Assembly: GCA_019454985.1 (NCBI GenBank)
Contig: JACFNF010000011.1
Span: forward strand, 26,578-90,577
DNA length: 64,000 nucleotides
Origin: Bacteroidales bacterium
GTDB taxonomy: Bacteria; Bacteroidota; Bacteroidia; Bacteroidales; F082
Direction: 5' to 3'
Shown here in pieces: positions 50,428 through 59,447 of this stretch. Under the pieces are notes generated by a model. It was not told the origin of the DNA. It saw nothing but the letters and a program-made list of their open reading frames with translations, and made no database searches. Numbering within the stretch: the first letter of the stretch is position 1; each line of letters starts with the position of its first letter. A program made the translations under genes and the position numbers.

Positions 50428-52956
50428 TCAAAACTCCATCACGAGTTTCAGATTCAGTTGCCGGGGTGTAAGAAAATTGGGAACACCATACTGGATGTTG
50501 TTCACATCTTTCACCCATAAATAAGATATTGTATTGCTGATTTGCAGCAGGTTAAACACCTCGAGGCTGACCCACATGTTTTTAATTTCATTGAGTACAG
50601 CCATACGTGAAGGGTTACGATCTTCGCCCAAAAGCTGTTTGCTGAAACCGATATCCACCCTCCGGTATTCGGGCATACGTCGCGTTTGCAGATAGCGTTC
50701 GGTATTGGGTTGTCCGAATGGCAGACGAGCGCCGAAAACGAGCTTCAGATGGACTTTGAAGGTGGGATAGTTGGGGATGTAATCCTGAAAAAACAGGGCA
50801 AATTGGAACCTTTGGTCAGTGGGGCGAGGAATAAAGCCGGGGAATACCGTCACACTGTCGGCAATGGTTTGATTGATGCTTTGCGGAGTGATACGTTTCC
50901 CGTCCGTATTAATATAATAGGTGTAATGGTCGCCAATGACGTCTTCTTCGGTTTTCATTAACGAAAAACTGGCCCAACTTTCGATACCTTTCACAAATTC
51001 GCCGTTCACTTTCATGTCGAGGCCGGCTGCATAACCTACCGAAAGTTGATCGGCATAATAGCGTAAACGAACATTATCCACCTCGTATGGAATCAGCCGG
51101 TCGAAATATTTATAATATACCTCTGAGGTGAAAACAAAAGGCCGGCGCCAGGCAAAAAAACGATAATCGGCTGCGGCAATGGCTTGATACGATATTTGCG
51201 ACTGTGGATGGTTGTAGAGTTGGCCGTTGAAAAGCCGCATTTCGCGGTAATAAGGTGGCTGGGTATAAACTCCGGCTGAGAAACGAAAATGGAAATCTTT
51301 TTCCCAGTTAGGCTTTACCGAGGCGCTGAAGCGCGGGCTGATGGTCCATTCGTTGCCATAGCCCCAATAATTGGTGCGAATGCCGGCAGTAAACGACCAT
51401 TCGTGTTGATTTGCGCTGACTAAATTCCACGAGTTTTGCAGATAAGCGTTAAAATTGTTCGAATGAAGGCGGTGATTGGCTCTGGCTACCTGATTAAGTA
51501 AAAGATCCGAATGCAATGGGTCGGCCTGTCCGGGAATTTCGACAGGACGAGGAAGTGTAAATCCTGCCGAGTCAATCATTTCCCATTCGCTCAATTTGTC
51601 GTTGATTTGTTGTAACTGGTATCGCGCCCCCCATTTGATGATGTTTCGACCGGCAGCAAGGGTTCCTTTGTGTTCGATACTGGCCACCGAAGCACGAAAG
51701 GCATTGCGGGCATGATCTAGAAAAGCGCCAACACCCTGCGATTGTACCACATTGCCAAACTCTTCACTTCCTAGACTGTTTTCTAGCTTTCCAATCCAAT
51801 ATTGACCCTCAATATCATAGGCCTCACTTTCGATACTGTTGTAGGCCGAGGCTATCAAACGGAGATCTAAATTATTGTGTGGTCGAAAACTGAGTGTGGC
51901 AGCGCCCATGCCTGTTTCGAAACGATCCACCTCCTGCCCGTCGAAATAAACCATCAATCGGTAGGCTTCGCTCAGGGTGCCAAAACTCGTCTGACGCGTT
52001 TCCGGTATGAGTTTGTAATTGTTACGTGCATAATACCCAAGCAAAGAGAAATCCCATTTCAGGCTGGGTCTGAAAGTTAAAAGCGACTGAATATCAATGA
52101 AATCGGGTCGGTATTGACCTTGGGTTTCCAATGCATTCAGAATATATTGGGTTGTTTTGTAGCGAGCGCCAGCCAAATAGGTCAGGTTCCTTTTTTTGTT
52201 GATTCCTTCAACGTTCAGTTCGGCGCCCAACAAACTCAAGGCAACCGCTCCGCCGTTTTCAGTTGGATTTTTGTAGGTGATATCGAGTGCCGATGACAAC
52301 TTATCGCCATATTCGGCCGAAAAGCCTCCGGCCGAGAAACTAATGCCTGATATCATTCCGGGATTAAGAAAACTCAAGCCTTCCTGCTGTCCTGAGCGAA
52401 TCAGAAACGGCCGGTAGATTTCGATCCCGTTGACATAAACCAGATTCTCATCAAAATTTCCACCCCGCACGGTGTATTGTGAGCTGAGTTCATTGTTCGA
52501 CGAAACGCCGGGCAGGGTTTTGATAAGATCTTCGATGCCGCTGCTGAAACTGGGCAATTCGCGTGCGGCTTTAGGGCTGATTTTGGAAATGCTTCCAACG
52601 GCGGAGCGAGCGCCATGGACTTCAGCCGTAGGCAAATCAGAGGCTACTTGTATCAGGCTGATATTGAGAATCCTGATTTCGCCCGGTCGAAGTTTCAATG
52701 TGGAGGTAGCATGACGAAATCCCAAAAACGAGAAAGTAAGCTCAATCGTTGTGTCGGCCGGAACGCGAATTTCGTAGCGCCCTCTGCTATCGGTAGTTAC
52801 TCCCTCTTTCCCGTTGGGAAGTGTGACATGGGCAAGTTCAATGGATTTCCCTTTTTCGTCGGACACCTGCCCTTTCACAAGTGCTTTGTGCTGGCCTTTG
52901 GCACCAACGGACAGAAAAAAAATAATAAAGAAAAGAAACAGGTATCTTTGGGTCAT
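50428..52956 (-). CDS. TonB-dependent receptor
   Basis: The 842-residue protein starts MTQRYLFLFFIIFFLSVGAKG (signal peptide). A carboxypeptidase-like domain (about 26-110, VKGQVSDEKGKSIELAHVTL) is followed by a plug (about 130-245, LPGVSSNNELSSQYTVRGGN, then VYVNGIEIYRPF) and a 22-strand-type barrel ending in LNLKLVMEF. The ligand is unknown. The frame is open upstream to 53115, but those 53 residues lack homology features and the ATG at 52956 precedes a good signal peptide. Confidence 0.9.
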   Translation of the reverse strand: MTQRYLFLFFIIFFLSVGAKGQHKALVKGQVSDEKGKSIELAHVTLPNGKEGVTTDSRGRYEIRVPADTTIELTFSFLGFRHATSTLKLRPGEIRILNISLIQVASDLPTAEVHGARSAVGSISKISPKAARELPSFSSGIEDLIKTLPGVSSNNELSSQYTVRGGNFDENLVYVNGIEIYRPFLIRSGQQEGLSFLNPGMISGISFSAGGFSAEYGDKLSSALDITYKNPTENGGAVALSLLGAELNVEGINKKRNLTYLAGARYKTTQYILNALETQGQYRPDFIDIQSLLTFRPSLKWDFSLLGYYARNNYKLIPETRQTSFGTLSEAYRLMVYFDGQEVDRFETGMGAATLSFRPHNNLDLRLIASAYNSIESEAYDIEGQYWIGKLENSLGSEEFGNVVQSQGVGAFLDHARNAFRASVASIEHKGTLAAGRNIIKWGARYQLQQINDKLSEWEMIDSAGFTLPRPVEIPGQADPLHSDLLLNQVARANHRLHSNNFNAYLQNSWNLVSANQHEWSFTAGIRTNYWGYGNEWTISPRFSASVKPNWEKDFHFRFSAGVYTQPPYYREMRLFNGQLYNHPQSQISYQAIAAADYRFFAWRRPFVFTSEVYYKYFDRLIPYEVDNVRLRYYADQLSVGYAAGLDMKVNGEFVKGIESWASFSLMKTEEDVIGDHYTYYINTDGKRITPQSINQTIADSVTVFPGFIPRPTDQRFQFALFFQDYIPNYPTFKVHLKLVFGARLPFGQPNTERYLQTRRMPEYRRVDIGFSKQLLGEDRNPSRMAVLNEIKNMWVSLEVFNLLQISNTISYLWVKDVNNIQYGVPNFLTPRQLNLKLVMEF

Positions 52957-53031
52957 GGGTTTGCTTAGTCCTGAATCCAAAACTTCCCAAAACGGAAAAT
53001 ATTTTGTTTGTGGCAAAATTAAGAATAAAAA

Positions 53032-53060
53032 AAGCTGCTGTCGGTGGCCAACAGCAGCTT
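53032..53060 (-). terminator. terminator of rpmB
   Basis: AAGCTGCTGT / ACAGCAGCTT form a 10-base stem with a 9-base loop; a T-run follows on the minus strand. Confidence 0.8.
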
Positions 53061-53080
53061 CAGCATATTTCTTTATGGCT

Positions 53081-53323
53081 CTATGATTTGTAGAGATGGC
53101 CGTTTTTATCGGCATCCAACAATGCAGCGTAAATGCCTTTTTTGTTGATCAAACGAATGCCGGCTGCACTCACTTTCAAAGTAATCCATTCGTCCATTTC
53201 AGGAACATAAAAACGTTTCAACTGAAGGTTTGGTGAAAAAGTCCTTTTCGTTTTGCGGTTTGAATGCGAAACGTTGTTTCCTGACATGACTTTCTTTCCG
53301 GTAATCTGACAAATTTTTGACAT
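53081..53323 (-). CDS. rpmB: 50S ribosomal protein L28
   Basis: The 80-residue protein begins MSKICQITGKKVMSGNNVSH and has RTFSPNLQLKRFYVPEMDEW, the L28 core. It is transcribed alone between its own promoter and terminator; rpmG (L33), often next to it in this phylum, is absent here. Confidence 0.96.
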   Translation of the reverse strand: MSKICQITGKKVMSGNNVSHSNRKTKRTFSPNLQLKRFYVPEMDEWITLKVSAAGIRLINKKGIYAALLDADKNGHLYKS

Positions 53324-53365
53324 GACGCAATGGGTTTTAATACGGTATCCCTAAAAATGGGAGTG

Positions 53366-53396
53366 CAAAATAACGGATATTTTTTGGAATCTACAA
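53366..53396 (-). promoter_or_regulatory. promoter of rpmB
   Basis: Minus-strand TTG (53394-53396), 20 bases, TTATTTTG (53366-53373); one base off TAnnTTTG, with the ribosomal-type GCACTCC following as in the rpsF promoter. Confidence 0.6.
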
Positions 53397-53495
53397 CCCT
53401 TCATTCCAAAAAAATAGAATATATCTTAAATTATCTGTGTATCAATAGAATATACATTGTAAAAATTAAGCTTAAATCGCGGAAATGCTTAAATC

Positions 53496-54443
53496 TCAAT
53501 CAAAATTGAGATATGGGGTAAGTTTGAGCAGTTCGTCATCGGTGAGACCGGCAACTGTTTTCAGTGTTTCACCATCGCGGATAAAGCCTCGTCGTTCGCG
53601 GTGATTGATGATTTTTTTAACGTGTTCGTAATCGAGATAAGGGTGACTGATCAACTCCTTGAAACTTAAACGGTTGATTCTGAGTAGGCTAATGTTTCCG
53701 GTGTCAATCCGGATATATTCCGAAAGAAGCTGATAACGATTTTCGTCAATATCCTTGATTTCACGGAGTTGTTCTATTTGGACAAACCCTCCAAGGCTGT
53801 TTCGGTATTTCAATATGCGATGCGCCGTCCAGGGCCCGATCAGGGGCAAAGCTTCAAGTGCAGCTGAATCGGCCAGATTGATTGAGATGGAGTTCCGCTC
53901 GACCTGGATTGCTGGTTCTGACTGATCGGACAGGAGTTTTTTCTGAGAACGGGGATAGCGTCCTGAAGCCGAATCACCTGGCGGTATTCGAATAAAAGGC
54001 TCTAAAACAGCATATTCTTCAGGACTGATATTGTAGAGACGCGCAAAATCCTCTTTCGTATAAAATTTTCCACCTTTGGCTTCATAATTTTTAATAGCCT
54101 TTATCTGTCTGTCACTCAACCCAATACGTTTCCATTCTTCTATGGGAAGCTGATTTGGATTAAATGGAAATGGATTCAAGGCAGATGCACCCCTCGAATA
54201 TATAGCCTGCACAGGGTCAAAAGATGAGGAGTTTTGCTGGTTTTCAAATGATTTGGCTTCAGCCAGTTCAATTTCGTTTTTTAGAAAAAGGCTGTCGGAA
54301 GCAGTAGCTTGCAGTAATTGCCATGAAACCCAACGGCCATTGTACAAACTAAAGACGAGCAGTAGAGCTGTCAGCAGGAGCAGAAAAAAAATGGCGAGTT
54401 GTTCTTTTCTGCTAAAATGAAAGAAATCTTTCCACTCGTCCAT
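53496..54443 (-). CDS. membrane-anchored helix-hairpin-helix protein
   Basis: The 315-residue protein begins MDEWKDFFHFSRKEQLAIFF with a membrane helix (about residues 14-34). Three helix-hairpin-helix units follow, at about residues 95-150 (GLSDRQIKAIKNYEAKGGKF), 195-250 (INLADSAALEALPLIGPWTA) and 258-313 (HPYLDYEHVKKIINHRERRG). The units look like ComEA-type DNA-binding domains. Whether it binds incoming DNA is not known. The frame stays open upstream into the transporter gene; I choose the ATG at 54443, 28 bases after that gene's stop. Confidence 0.8.
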   Translation of the reverse strand: MDEWKDFFHFSRKEQLAIFFLLLLTALLLVFSLYNGRWVSWQLLQATASDSLFLKNEIELAEAKSFENQQNSSSFDPVQAIYSRGASALNPFPFNPNQLPIEEWKRIGLSDRQIKAIKNYEAKGGKFYTKEDFARLYNISPEEYAVLEPFIRIPPGDSASGRYPRSQKKLLSDQSEPAIQVERNSISINLADSAALEALPLIGPWTAHRILKYRNSLGGFVQIEQLREIKDIDENRYQLLSEYIRIDTGNISLLRINRLSFKELISHPYLDYEHVKKIINHRERRGFIRDGETLKTVAGLTDDELLKLTPYLNFD

Positions 54444-54471
54444 TCTCAAAAAAACTACCAGATGATTCAAA

Positions 54472-55830
54472 TCATCCGCCATACCCAAAAATGCCAACCC
54501 CATTGAGAAAAACCAAGGCAATGGCAACCGGGGCAATAAAACGGATAATGATGAGATACAGCATTTTAAGACGACCCTTTAAACTGCCTTCGTTGGTGAT
54601 TTCAGCAAAAACGGTTTCTTTTTTCATGACCCATCCCACAAATATGACAATGAACAGACCTCCTAAAGGTAATAAAATCGTTGCAGAGGTTGCCTCAAGA
54701 ATATCGAACAGATTCATACCGCCAATGCTCAGCTTTGGCAGAGGGCCCTGACTCAGGGTACATAAAATACCGAGCACCGAAATACTTCCCGCAGCAATTA
54801 AAGTTGATTTTGCTCTGCTGAGCTTCAGCTCTTCTGATAAATATGCTACTACGACTTCCAATACTGAGATGGTGGAGGTGAGAGCGGCGATGGCCAAAAG
54901 CACAAAAAAAATGATCTCGAAAAACTGCCCTCCGGCCATTTGGCTGAAAATCATCGGAAGTGTGATAAATACTAAGCTGGGCCCGGCTTCGGGTGTAATG
55001 CCGAAAGCAAAGACAGCCGGAAAAATGGCCATTCCGGCCAATACTGCCACTAAAGTATCGGCCACAGAAACCGAAAAGGCAGTGGAAGACAGATTATCCT
55101 TTTTATTGATATATGAGCCATAAGTGATTAATGTACCCATACCAATGCTAAGCGAGAAGAACGACTGCCCAAGGGCTTGAAGCAAAACCTCAGCATTGAT
55201 CTTGCTAAAATCGGGAGCGAATAAAAAGTGAACTCCTTCAAATGAATTGGGTAAGGTGAGCGAACGGATTACCAACAAAATAAGTATGCCAAAAAGCAAG
55301 GGCATCAATATTTTATTGTATTTTTCTATACCGTTTTTCACTCCTTTCAGGACAATATAGGCCGTCATGACCATGAAAATCATTTGCCAGAACATAGGCC
55401 GCGGTCCGCTGCTGATGAAGCTGCTAAACTGGGAAGTGAGGCCTGCTTTATCCGCCTTATCGAACCCTCCCGCAAGGGTTAAATAAAGATATTCAAGCGT
55501 CCAGCCAGCCACGGTGGTGTAGAAAGCTAGGATGGTGAAAGCTGCTGTGATACCGACAAACCCGGCGAATGGCCAAAGGCTTTTGGGCGCTAATCGTTTG
55601 AACGCCCCCACAGGGTTGCTTTGGGCACGACGACCAATCACAAATTCGGAAAGCATCACCGGAACACCAATGCCCACAACAAAGACAAGATATACAAGCA
55701 GGAATGCAGCGCCGCCATTCTCGCCTGCCACATAAGGGAACCGCCAGATATTGCCCAAACCAATGGCTGAACCGGCTGCGGCTGCAATTACACCGATTTT
55801 GCTTCCAAAATTTTCCCGCTTCGTCTCCAT
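54472..55830 (-). CDS. sodium-dependent transporter (NSS/SNF family)
   Basis: The 452-residue protein begins METKRENFGSKIGVIAAAAG, and has SAIGLGNIWRFPYVAGENGG in helix 1, the sodium-binding signature of neurotransmitter:sodium symporters. About 11-12 hydrophobic helices are seen. It takes up an amino acid or related amine with Na+; substrate unknown. Its Na+ gradient could be supplied by Na+-NQR encoded elsewhere in the window. Confidence 0.92.
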   Translation of the reverse strand: METKRENFGSKIGVIAAAAGSAIGLGNIWRFPYVAGENGGAAFLLVYLVFVVGIGVPVMLSEFVIGRRAQSNPVGAFKRLAPKSLWPFAGFVGITAAFTILAFYTTVAGWTLEYLYLTLAGGFDKADKAGLTSQFSSFISSGPRPMFWQMIFMVMTAYIVLKGVKNGIEKYNKILMPLLFGILILLVIRSLTLPNSFEGVHFLFAPDFSKINAEVLLQALGQSFFSLSIGMGTLITYGSYINKKDNLSSTAFSVSVADTLVAVLAGMAIFPAVFAFGITPEAGPSLVFITLPMIFSQMAGGQFFEIIFFVLLAIAALTSTISVLEVVVAYLSEELKLSRAKSTLIAAGSISVLGILCTLSQGPLPKLSIGGMNLFDILEATSATILLPLGGLFIVIFVGWVMKKETVFAEITNEGSLKGRLKMLYLIIIRFIAPVAIALVFLNGVGIFGYGG

Positions 55831-55864
55831 TTTTTCTTATTTTAATTGTAAGTAACGAACAATC

Positions 55865-56467
55865 CTATTTTATATCCCTGATATCAAGCTCATTGATCAG
55901 CCCTGTTGATAAATCGAGTACCCAGGCGTGAATTTCAAAACAGCCGGTACATTTTTGTAAAGCATCCTGGATGACGTACGTCTTCATCAGATTTTCAGTT
56001 TGACGAATCACATTCAACTCACTTAAACGGTTCAGCCGTTGATTTTCATCCTCAATTTTGTCGAGCTCGCTTTGAAACTCTATTGCCAAATCGCGGATTG
56101 GGCTGATCCAGTTGCCGACAAGACCGGCCGCACTATTTTGATATGCCGCGCGAATTCCACCGCAGTCATAATGCCCGCATACAATGATGTGCTTAACCCT
56201 TAGTACGTTAACAGCATAATCTAATACTGAAAGCAGATTGATGTCGGTGACAGAAACTTGATTGGCAATATTACGGTGAACAAAAAGTTCACCGGGCTCG
56301 GTGCTGGTGTATGTGTCCAAAGGCATTCGGCTGTCGGAACAGCCTATATACAGAAAGTTTGGTTGTTGCCGAAGGCTCAGGGTATTGAAATAGTCAGGAT
56401 TGGAATCTTTTTTACTTTCGGCCCATTTCCGGTTGTTCGATATCAGATGGCTGTATTCCAGTGACAT
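55865..56467 (-). CDS. beta-carbonic anhydrase
   Basis: The 200-residue protein has the beta-class zinc site: Cys and Asp/Arg in YIGCSDSRMP, and His and Cys in VCGHYDCGGIRAAY. It catalyses CO2/bicarbonate interconversion. I use the ATG at 56467; the TTG at 56488 is directly adjacent to the ABC permease stop and less likely. It lies 21 bases after the permease gene. Confidence 0.94.
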   Translation of the reverse strand: MSLEYSHLISNNRKWAESKKDSNPDYFNTLSLRQQPNFLYIGCSDSRMPLDTYTSTEPGELFVHRNIANQVSVTDINLLSVLDYAVNVLRVKHIIVCGHYDCGGIRAAYQNSAAGLVGNWISPIRDLAIEFQSELDKIEDENQRLNRLSELNVIRQTENLMKTYVIQDALQKCTGCFEIHAWVLDLSTGLINELDIRDIK

Positions 56468-56488
56468 AGCTTCATGTGGATTGGGCAA

Positions 56489-57730
56489 TTATTCGTATCG
56501 TAAGGACTCTATGGGGTCAACACTGGCGGCTTTGTTAGCCGGAATATAACCCGAAGCCAATGCCACCAAAAAACAGAGAACAACGGCCAAAACGATCCAG
56601 CTCCAGGGAATGATAAAAGAACTGCCGATGATGACGGAAAGAATGTTGCCAACCAGAATACCGGCGATAATTCCAACAATACCGCCAATCTGAGCAATGA
56701 CGATTGCTTCTATCAGAAATTGGTCACGAATCGTTTGTCGGGTGGCGCCCATGGCCTTGCGGATTCCGATTTCCTGAGTGCGTTCGGTCACAGAAACCAA
56801 CATGATGTTCATCAAACCGATGGCTGCGCCGAAAAGGGTTATCAATCCGATAAATGTAGCTCCGAGGCGAACCTGTCCGGTGAGATCAATCAACATATTG
56901 GCAATGTTATCGCTTTTTTCGATGCTAAATGTTTCAGGATGGCCTGGCAGATCGCGACGAATGACCCTGAAAAGCCCGGTTGCCTCACCAATGGCCGGTT
57001 CCATTTCTTCAGCCGTGTGGGTTCGTATGCTGATGGTATGATTCATATCAGGCCTCGAAAAATATTGTCTTACATTATTCAACGGCATCAGACAGTTCCG
57101 ATCACCTGTGAAACCAATACTGGAGCCTTTTTCGAGCAATATACCGACAATGCGATATTTTCCCGGCCCAATGGTGATGATTTGTCCGACGGGATCTTCA
57201 TTGTTTTTGAAAAGGTCTTTCACAATCGAGCTGCCAACAATGGCAACGTGAGCTCCGTTTTGAATTTCGTTGGTTGTAAAATTACGACCTTGATCAATCT
57301 CTAACCCTGAGTTGTAGAGATAGTTTTCGTCAACACCTATGACCTGGATATTGGGATTGGTTTTTTCGCTCCCAAATTTCAGGGTGACGATACCCGGACC
57401 ATAGGTGTAAATGCTGGTTGAAGCCGGAAAACGATACTCATCACGAAACGCTATTGCTTCGCGATATGAAATGTTTTTGAAAGCTTTGGCATTATTGCGC
57501 CGGCCGCCGATGTGCACATTCATCTCGCGGTTGCGCAGGTTGAAAGTGTTGGCGCCCATCATGCTGAAATTCTCATTTAGATAATATTTGATGGAGTCAA
57601 TTGCGGTGAGAATCCCGACCAATGCCATGATGCCAAAGCCAATGATGGCAACGGTGAGCACGGTGCGAAGCATATGACTTTTGATTGATTCAAAAGAAAT
57701 ACGCATGTTCTCGCTCAGTTCGTTGCTCAT
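56489..57730 (-). CDS. ABC transporter permease (MacB/FtsX type)
   Basis: The 413-residue protein has the MacB-type layout: a first helix ([20 protein letters not shown]), a large extracytoplasmic MacB_PCD domain (about 45-255), then three helices with [20 protein letters not shown] between. It works with a separate ATPase that is not next to it. Such transporters act in lipoprotein or peptide export and antibiotic resistance; the substrate is unknown. Confidence 0.92.
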   Translation of the reverse strand: MSNELSENMRISFESIKSHMLRTVLTVAIIGFGIMALVGILTAIDSIKYYLNENFSMMGANTFNLRNREMNVHIGGRRNNAKAFKNISYREAIAFRDEYRFPASTSIYTYGPGIVTLKFGSEKTNPNIQVIGVDENYLYNSGLEIDQGRNFTTNEIQNGAHVAIVGSSIVKDLFKNNEDPVGQIITIGPGKYRIVGILLEKGSSIGFTGDRNCLMPLNNVRQYFSRPDMNHTISIRTHTAEEMEPAIGEATGLFRVIRRDLPGHPETFSIEKSDNIANMLIDLTGQVRLGATFIGLITLFGAAIGLMNIMLVSVTERTQEIGIRKAMGATRQTIRDQFLIEAIVIAQIGGIVGIIAGILVGNILSVIIGSSFIIPWSWIVLAVVLCFLVALASGYIPANKAASVDPIESLRYE

Positions 57731-57742
57731 TTGGGTATTGTT

Positions 57743-58399
57743 TTAGAAGTCGGATTTTCTGCCAAACGCTAAATCGCCTGCGTCGCCCAAACCCGGCACG
57801 ATATAGGCTTGCGCGGTGAGCTCATCGTCAATGGCGCCAACCCAGATGGTGATATTGCGAAGCGATAAATTGCGTTTCACATAATCGAGCCCTTCCGTAC
57901 TGGCCAAAGCCGAAACCACATGGATATGCGTCGGCTTGCCATAAGCCAGCATGCCTCGCACAGTTTTTACAATCGAAGCGCCCGAAGCAAGCATCGGATC
58001 GCTCAGTATGAGCGTTTTGCCCGTGACGTCGGGACTGGAAATGTATTCGACCCGAATTTCAAAATCTTCGTTTTTGTCGTATTTGCGATATGCGGTGATG
58101 AAGGCATTGTCGGCTTTGTCAAAATAATTCAGCAAACCCTGATGCAAGGGGAGGCCGGCCCGCAAAATGGTGGCCAATACGGGTTGAGCCACTGGCAGTT
58201 TGATCTCGGCTACACCTAAAGGGGTGATGACTTCAACTGGACGATATTCCAATTCTTTGCTGATTTCATAAGCGAAAATTTCGCCCAAACGCTCAAGATT
58301 TCTTCTAAACCGCATACGGTCAGTCTGGATTTCGGCATCACGCAGTTCGGCCACAAACTGATTGAAGATGGAGTTGCTTTCGCCAAGATTTCTGATCAT
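57743..58399 (-). CDS. upp: uracil phosphoribosyltransferase
   Basis: The 218-residue protein has the UPRT motifs: RFRRNLERLGEIFAYEISKE, LATILRAGLPLHQGLLNYF, ILSDPMLASGASIVKTVRG (PRPP loop) and VPGLGDAGDLAFG (uracil binding). It salvages uracil to UMP. The frame is open to 58498, but MIRNLGESNSIFNQFV fits the family length. A -7-like TAATTTTG (minus, 58423-58430) lies 24 bases upstream of the ATG at 58399, excluding the longer form. Confidence 0.93.
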   Translation of the reverse strand: MIRNLGESNSIFNQFVAELRDAEIQTDRMRFRRNLERLGEIFAYEISKELEYRPVEVITPLGVAEIKLPVAQPVLATILRAGLPLHQGLLNYFDKADNAFITAYRKYDKNEDFEIRVEYISSPDVTGKTLILSDPMLASGASIVKTVRGMLAYGKPTHIHVVSALASTEGLDYVKRNLSLRNITIWVGAIDDELTAQAYIVPGLGDAGDLAFGRKSDF

Positions 58400-58422
58400 G
58401 GATGAGTATAGATTGATTCGAA

Positions 58423-58430
58423 CAAAATTA
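58423..58430 (-). promoter_or_regulatory. candidate -7 element of upp
   Basis: Minus-strand TAATTTTG fits TAnnTTTG, 24 bases upstream of the upp ATG; no clear -33 TTG. Confidence 0.4.
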
Positions 58431-58508
58431 GGAAGTTTTAGCTCAAAACGATGGACAAAACCGAAATCTTTTCTAAAAAAGCTTTCCGGATGGCTCATTT
58501 TTAGCAGA

Positions 58509-59447
58509 TCAGATTTTTCTTCGTAACCTGATAAGCTTAAAGATAAAGTTGAATGGCCAGGGAAGTCGGTTGAGGGTGATGCCCGGATAACTCACCGGCT
58601 GACTGCCAAAACCTTTGTAAAAACGTGCCAGATTTGGATTGTCGCTCCCTTCAAAATCGAAAATCATATAACTTCCTGCATATTGCCGAATGGCATGATC
58701 GAGAATGAGTGTGAGCGCATTTTTTTCTTTCCCGAAAGCTGACATCCCCGAAAAAAGAAAAGTAATCCGCTGATGGCTTTTGACAAAGATCGCACCGGCA
58801 CACAATTCGTTTTCCTTGGTATAAACCCCGTAAGTAGTGGCTTGCCCATGAAAAATAACAGCATTGATTAACCTTTTCAATCGCCAGTATTCCCGGTCAT
58901 TCCAATGGCTGATGGTTCGGCCGCGATTGTTTTTGAACAGATCAATGATGGCAACAGGGCTCACATTATCCACAATATAAAGTTGGGATTCCAATGCCTT
59001 TTTAAGATTACGCTTGGTGTTGCTGTTATAAGCTCTGGCATGGTATTCATAGTCTTTGATCAGGTCGAGCTCATAATTGGTATGCCAGTTGACTACCGAA
59101 GGCGGAAGATTCAGGGTGTTGTGAATATTGAGACGTATTTCAACAAGGCGGTATTGCTTGGGAATCGCATGGATGAATTGATGAATGACTTCCTGCGGCA
59201 GAGGTTGTGGCGAGAAAATGCCCAATTGTTGGGTGAAAAAAGGCTGAAACAGATAATGAATACCAAAACGTACATTGCCCGTAAGTGGAAAAACACGGAT
59301 ATAGTCATCTTCGACTAGTGCATTCCAGTTTTGATGAACAATATCGAGATACCACGACCAGGCATAAATGTTCCCGTTAAACGATTCCCGGATACAGTGA
59401 TCCCATTTCTCTTTGTCGATCTCATGATGTGCAACAAACCGGATCAT
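58509..59447 (-). CDS. FemAB/GNAT-like acyltransferase, hypothetical
   Basis: The 312-residue protein begins MIRFVAHHEIDKEKWDHCIR and has the duplicated GNAT-like pattern of FemAB-type peptidyltransferases: NSNTKRNLKKALESQLYIVD, TYGVYTKENELCAGAIFVKS, then FDFEGSDNPNLARFYKGFGS. No membrane helix. The pattern suggests transfer of an acyl or aminoacyl group in envelope building. It overlaps the polysaccharide deacetylase by four bases (ATGA), so they are coupled. Confidence 0.72.
   Translation of the reverse strand: MIRFVAHHEIDKEKWDHCIRESFNGNIYAWSWYLDIVHQNWNALVEDDYIRVFPLTGNVRFGIHYLFQPFFTQQLGIFSPQPLPQEVIHQFIHAIPKQYRLVEIRLNIHNTLNLPPSVVNWHTNYELDLIKDYEYHARAYNSNTKRNLKKALESQLYIVDNVSPVAIIDLFKNNRGRTISHWNDREYWRLKRLINAVIFHGQATTYGVYTKENELCAGAIFVKSHQRITFLFSGMSAFGKEKNALTLILDHAIRQYAGSYMIFDFEGSDNPNLARFYKGFGSQPVSYPGITLNRLPWPFNFIFKLIRLRRKI

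Noticed and set aside
52957..53115. 53-residue N-terminal extension of the TonB-dependent receptor
   Set aside because: It would bury the signal peptide and overlap the rpmB terminator and stop codon region.
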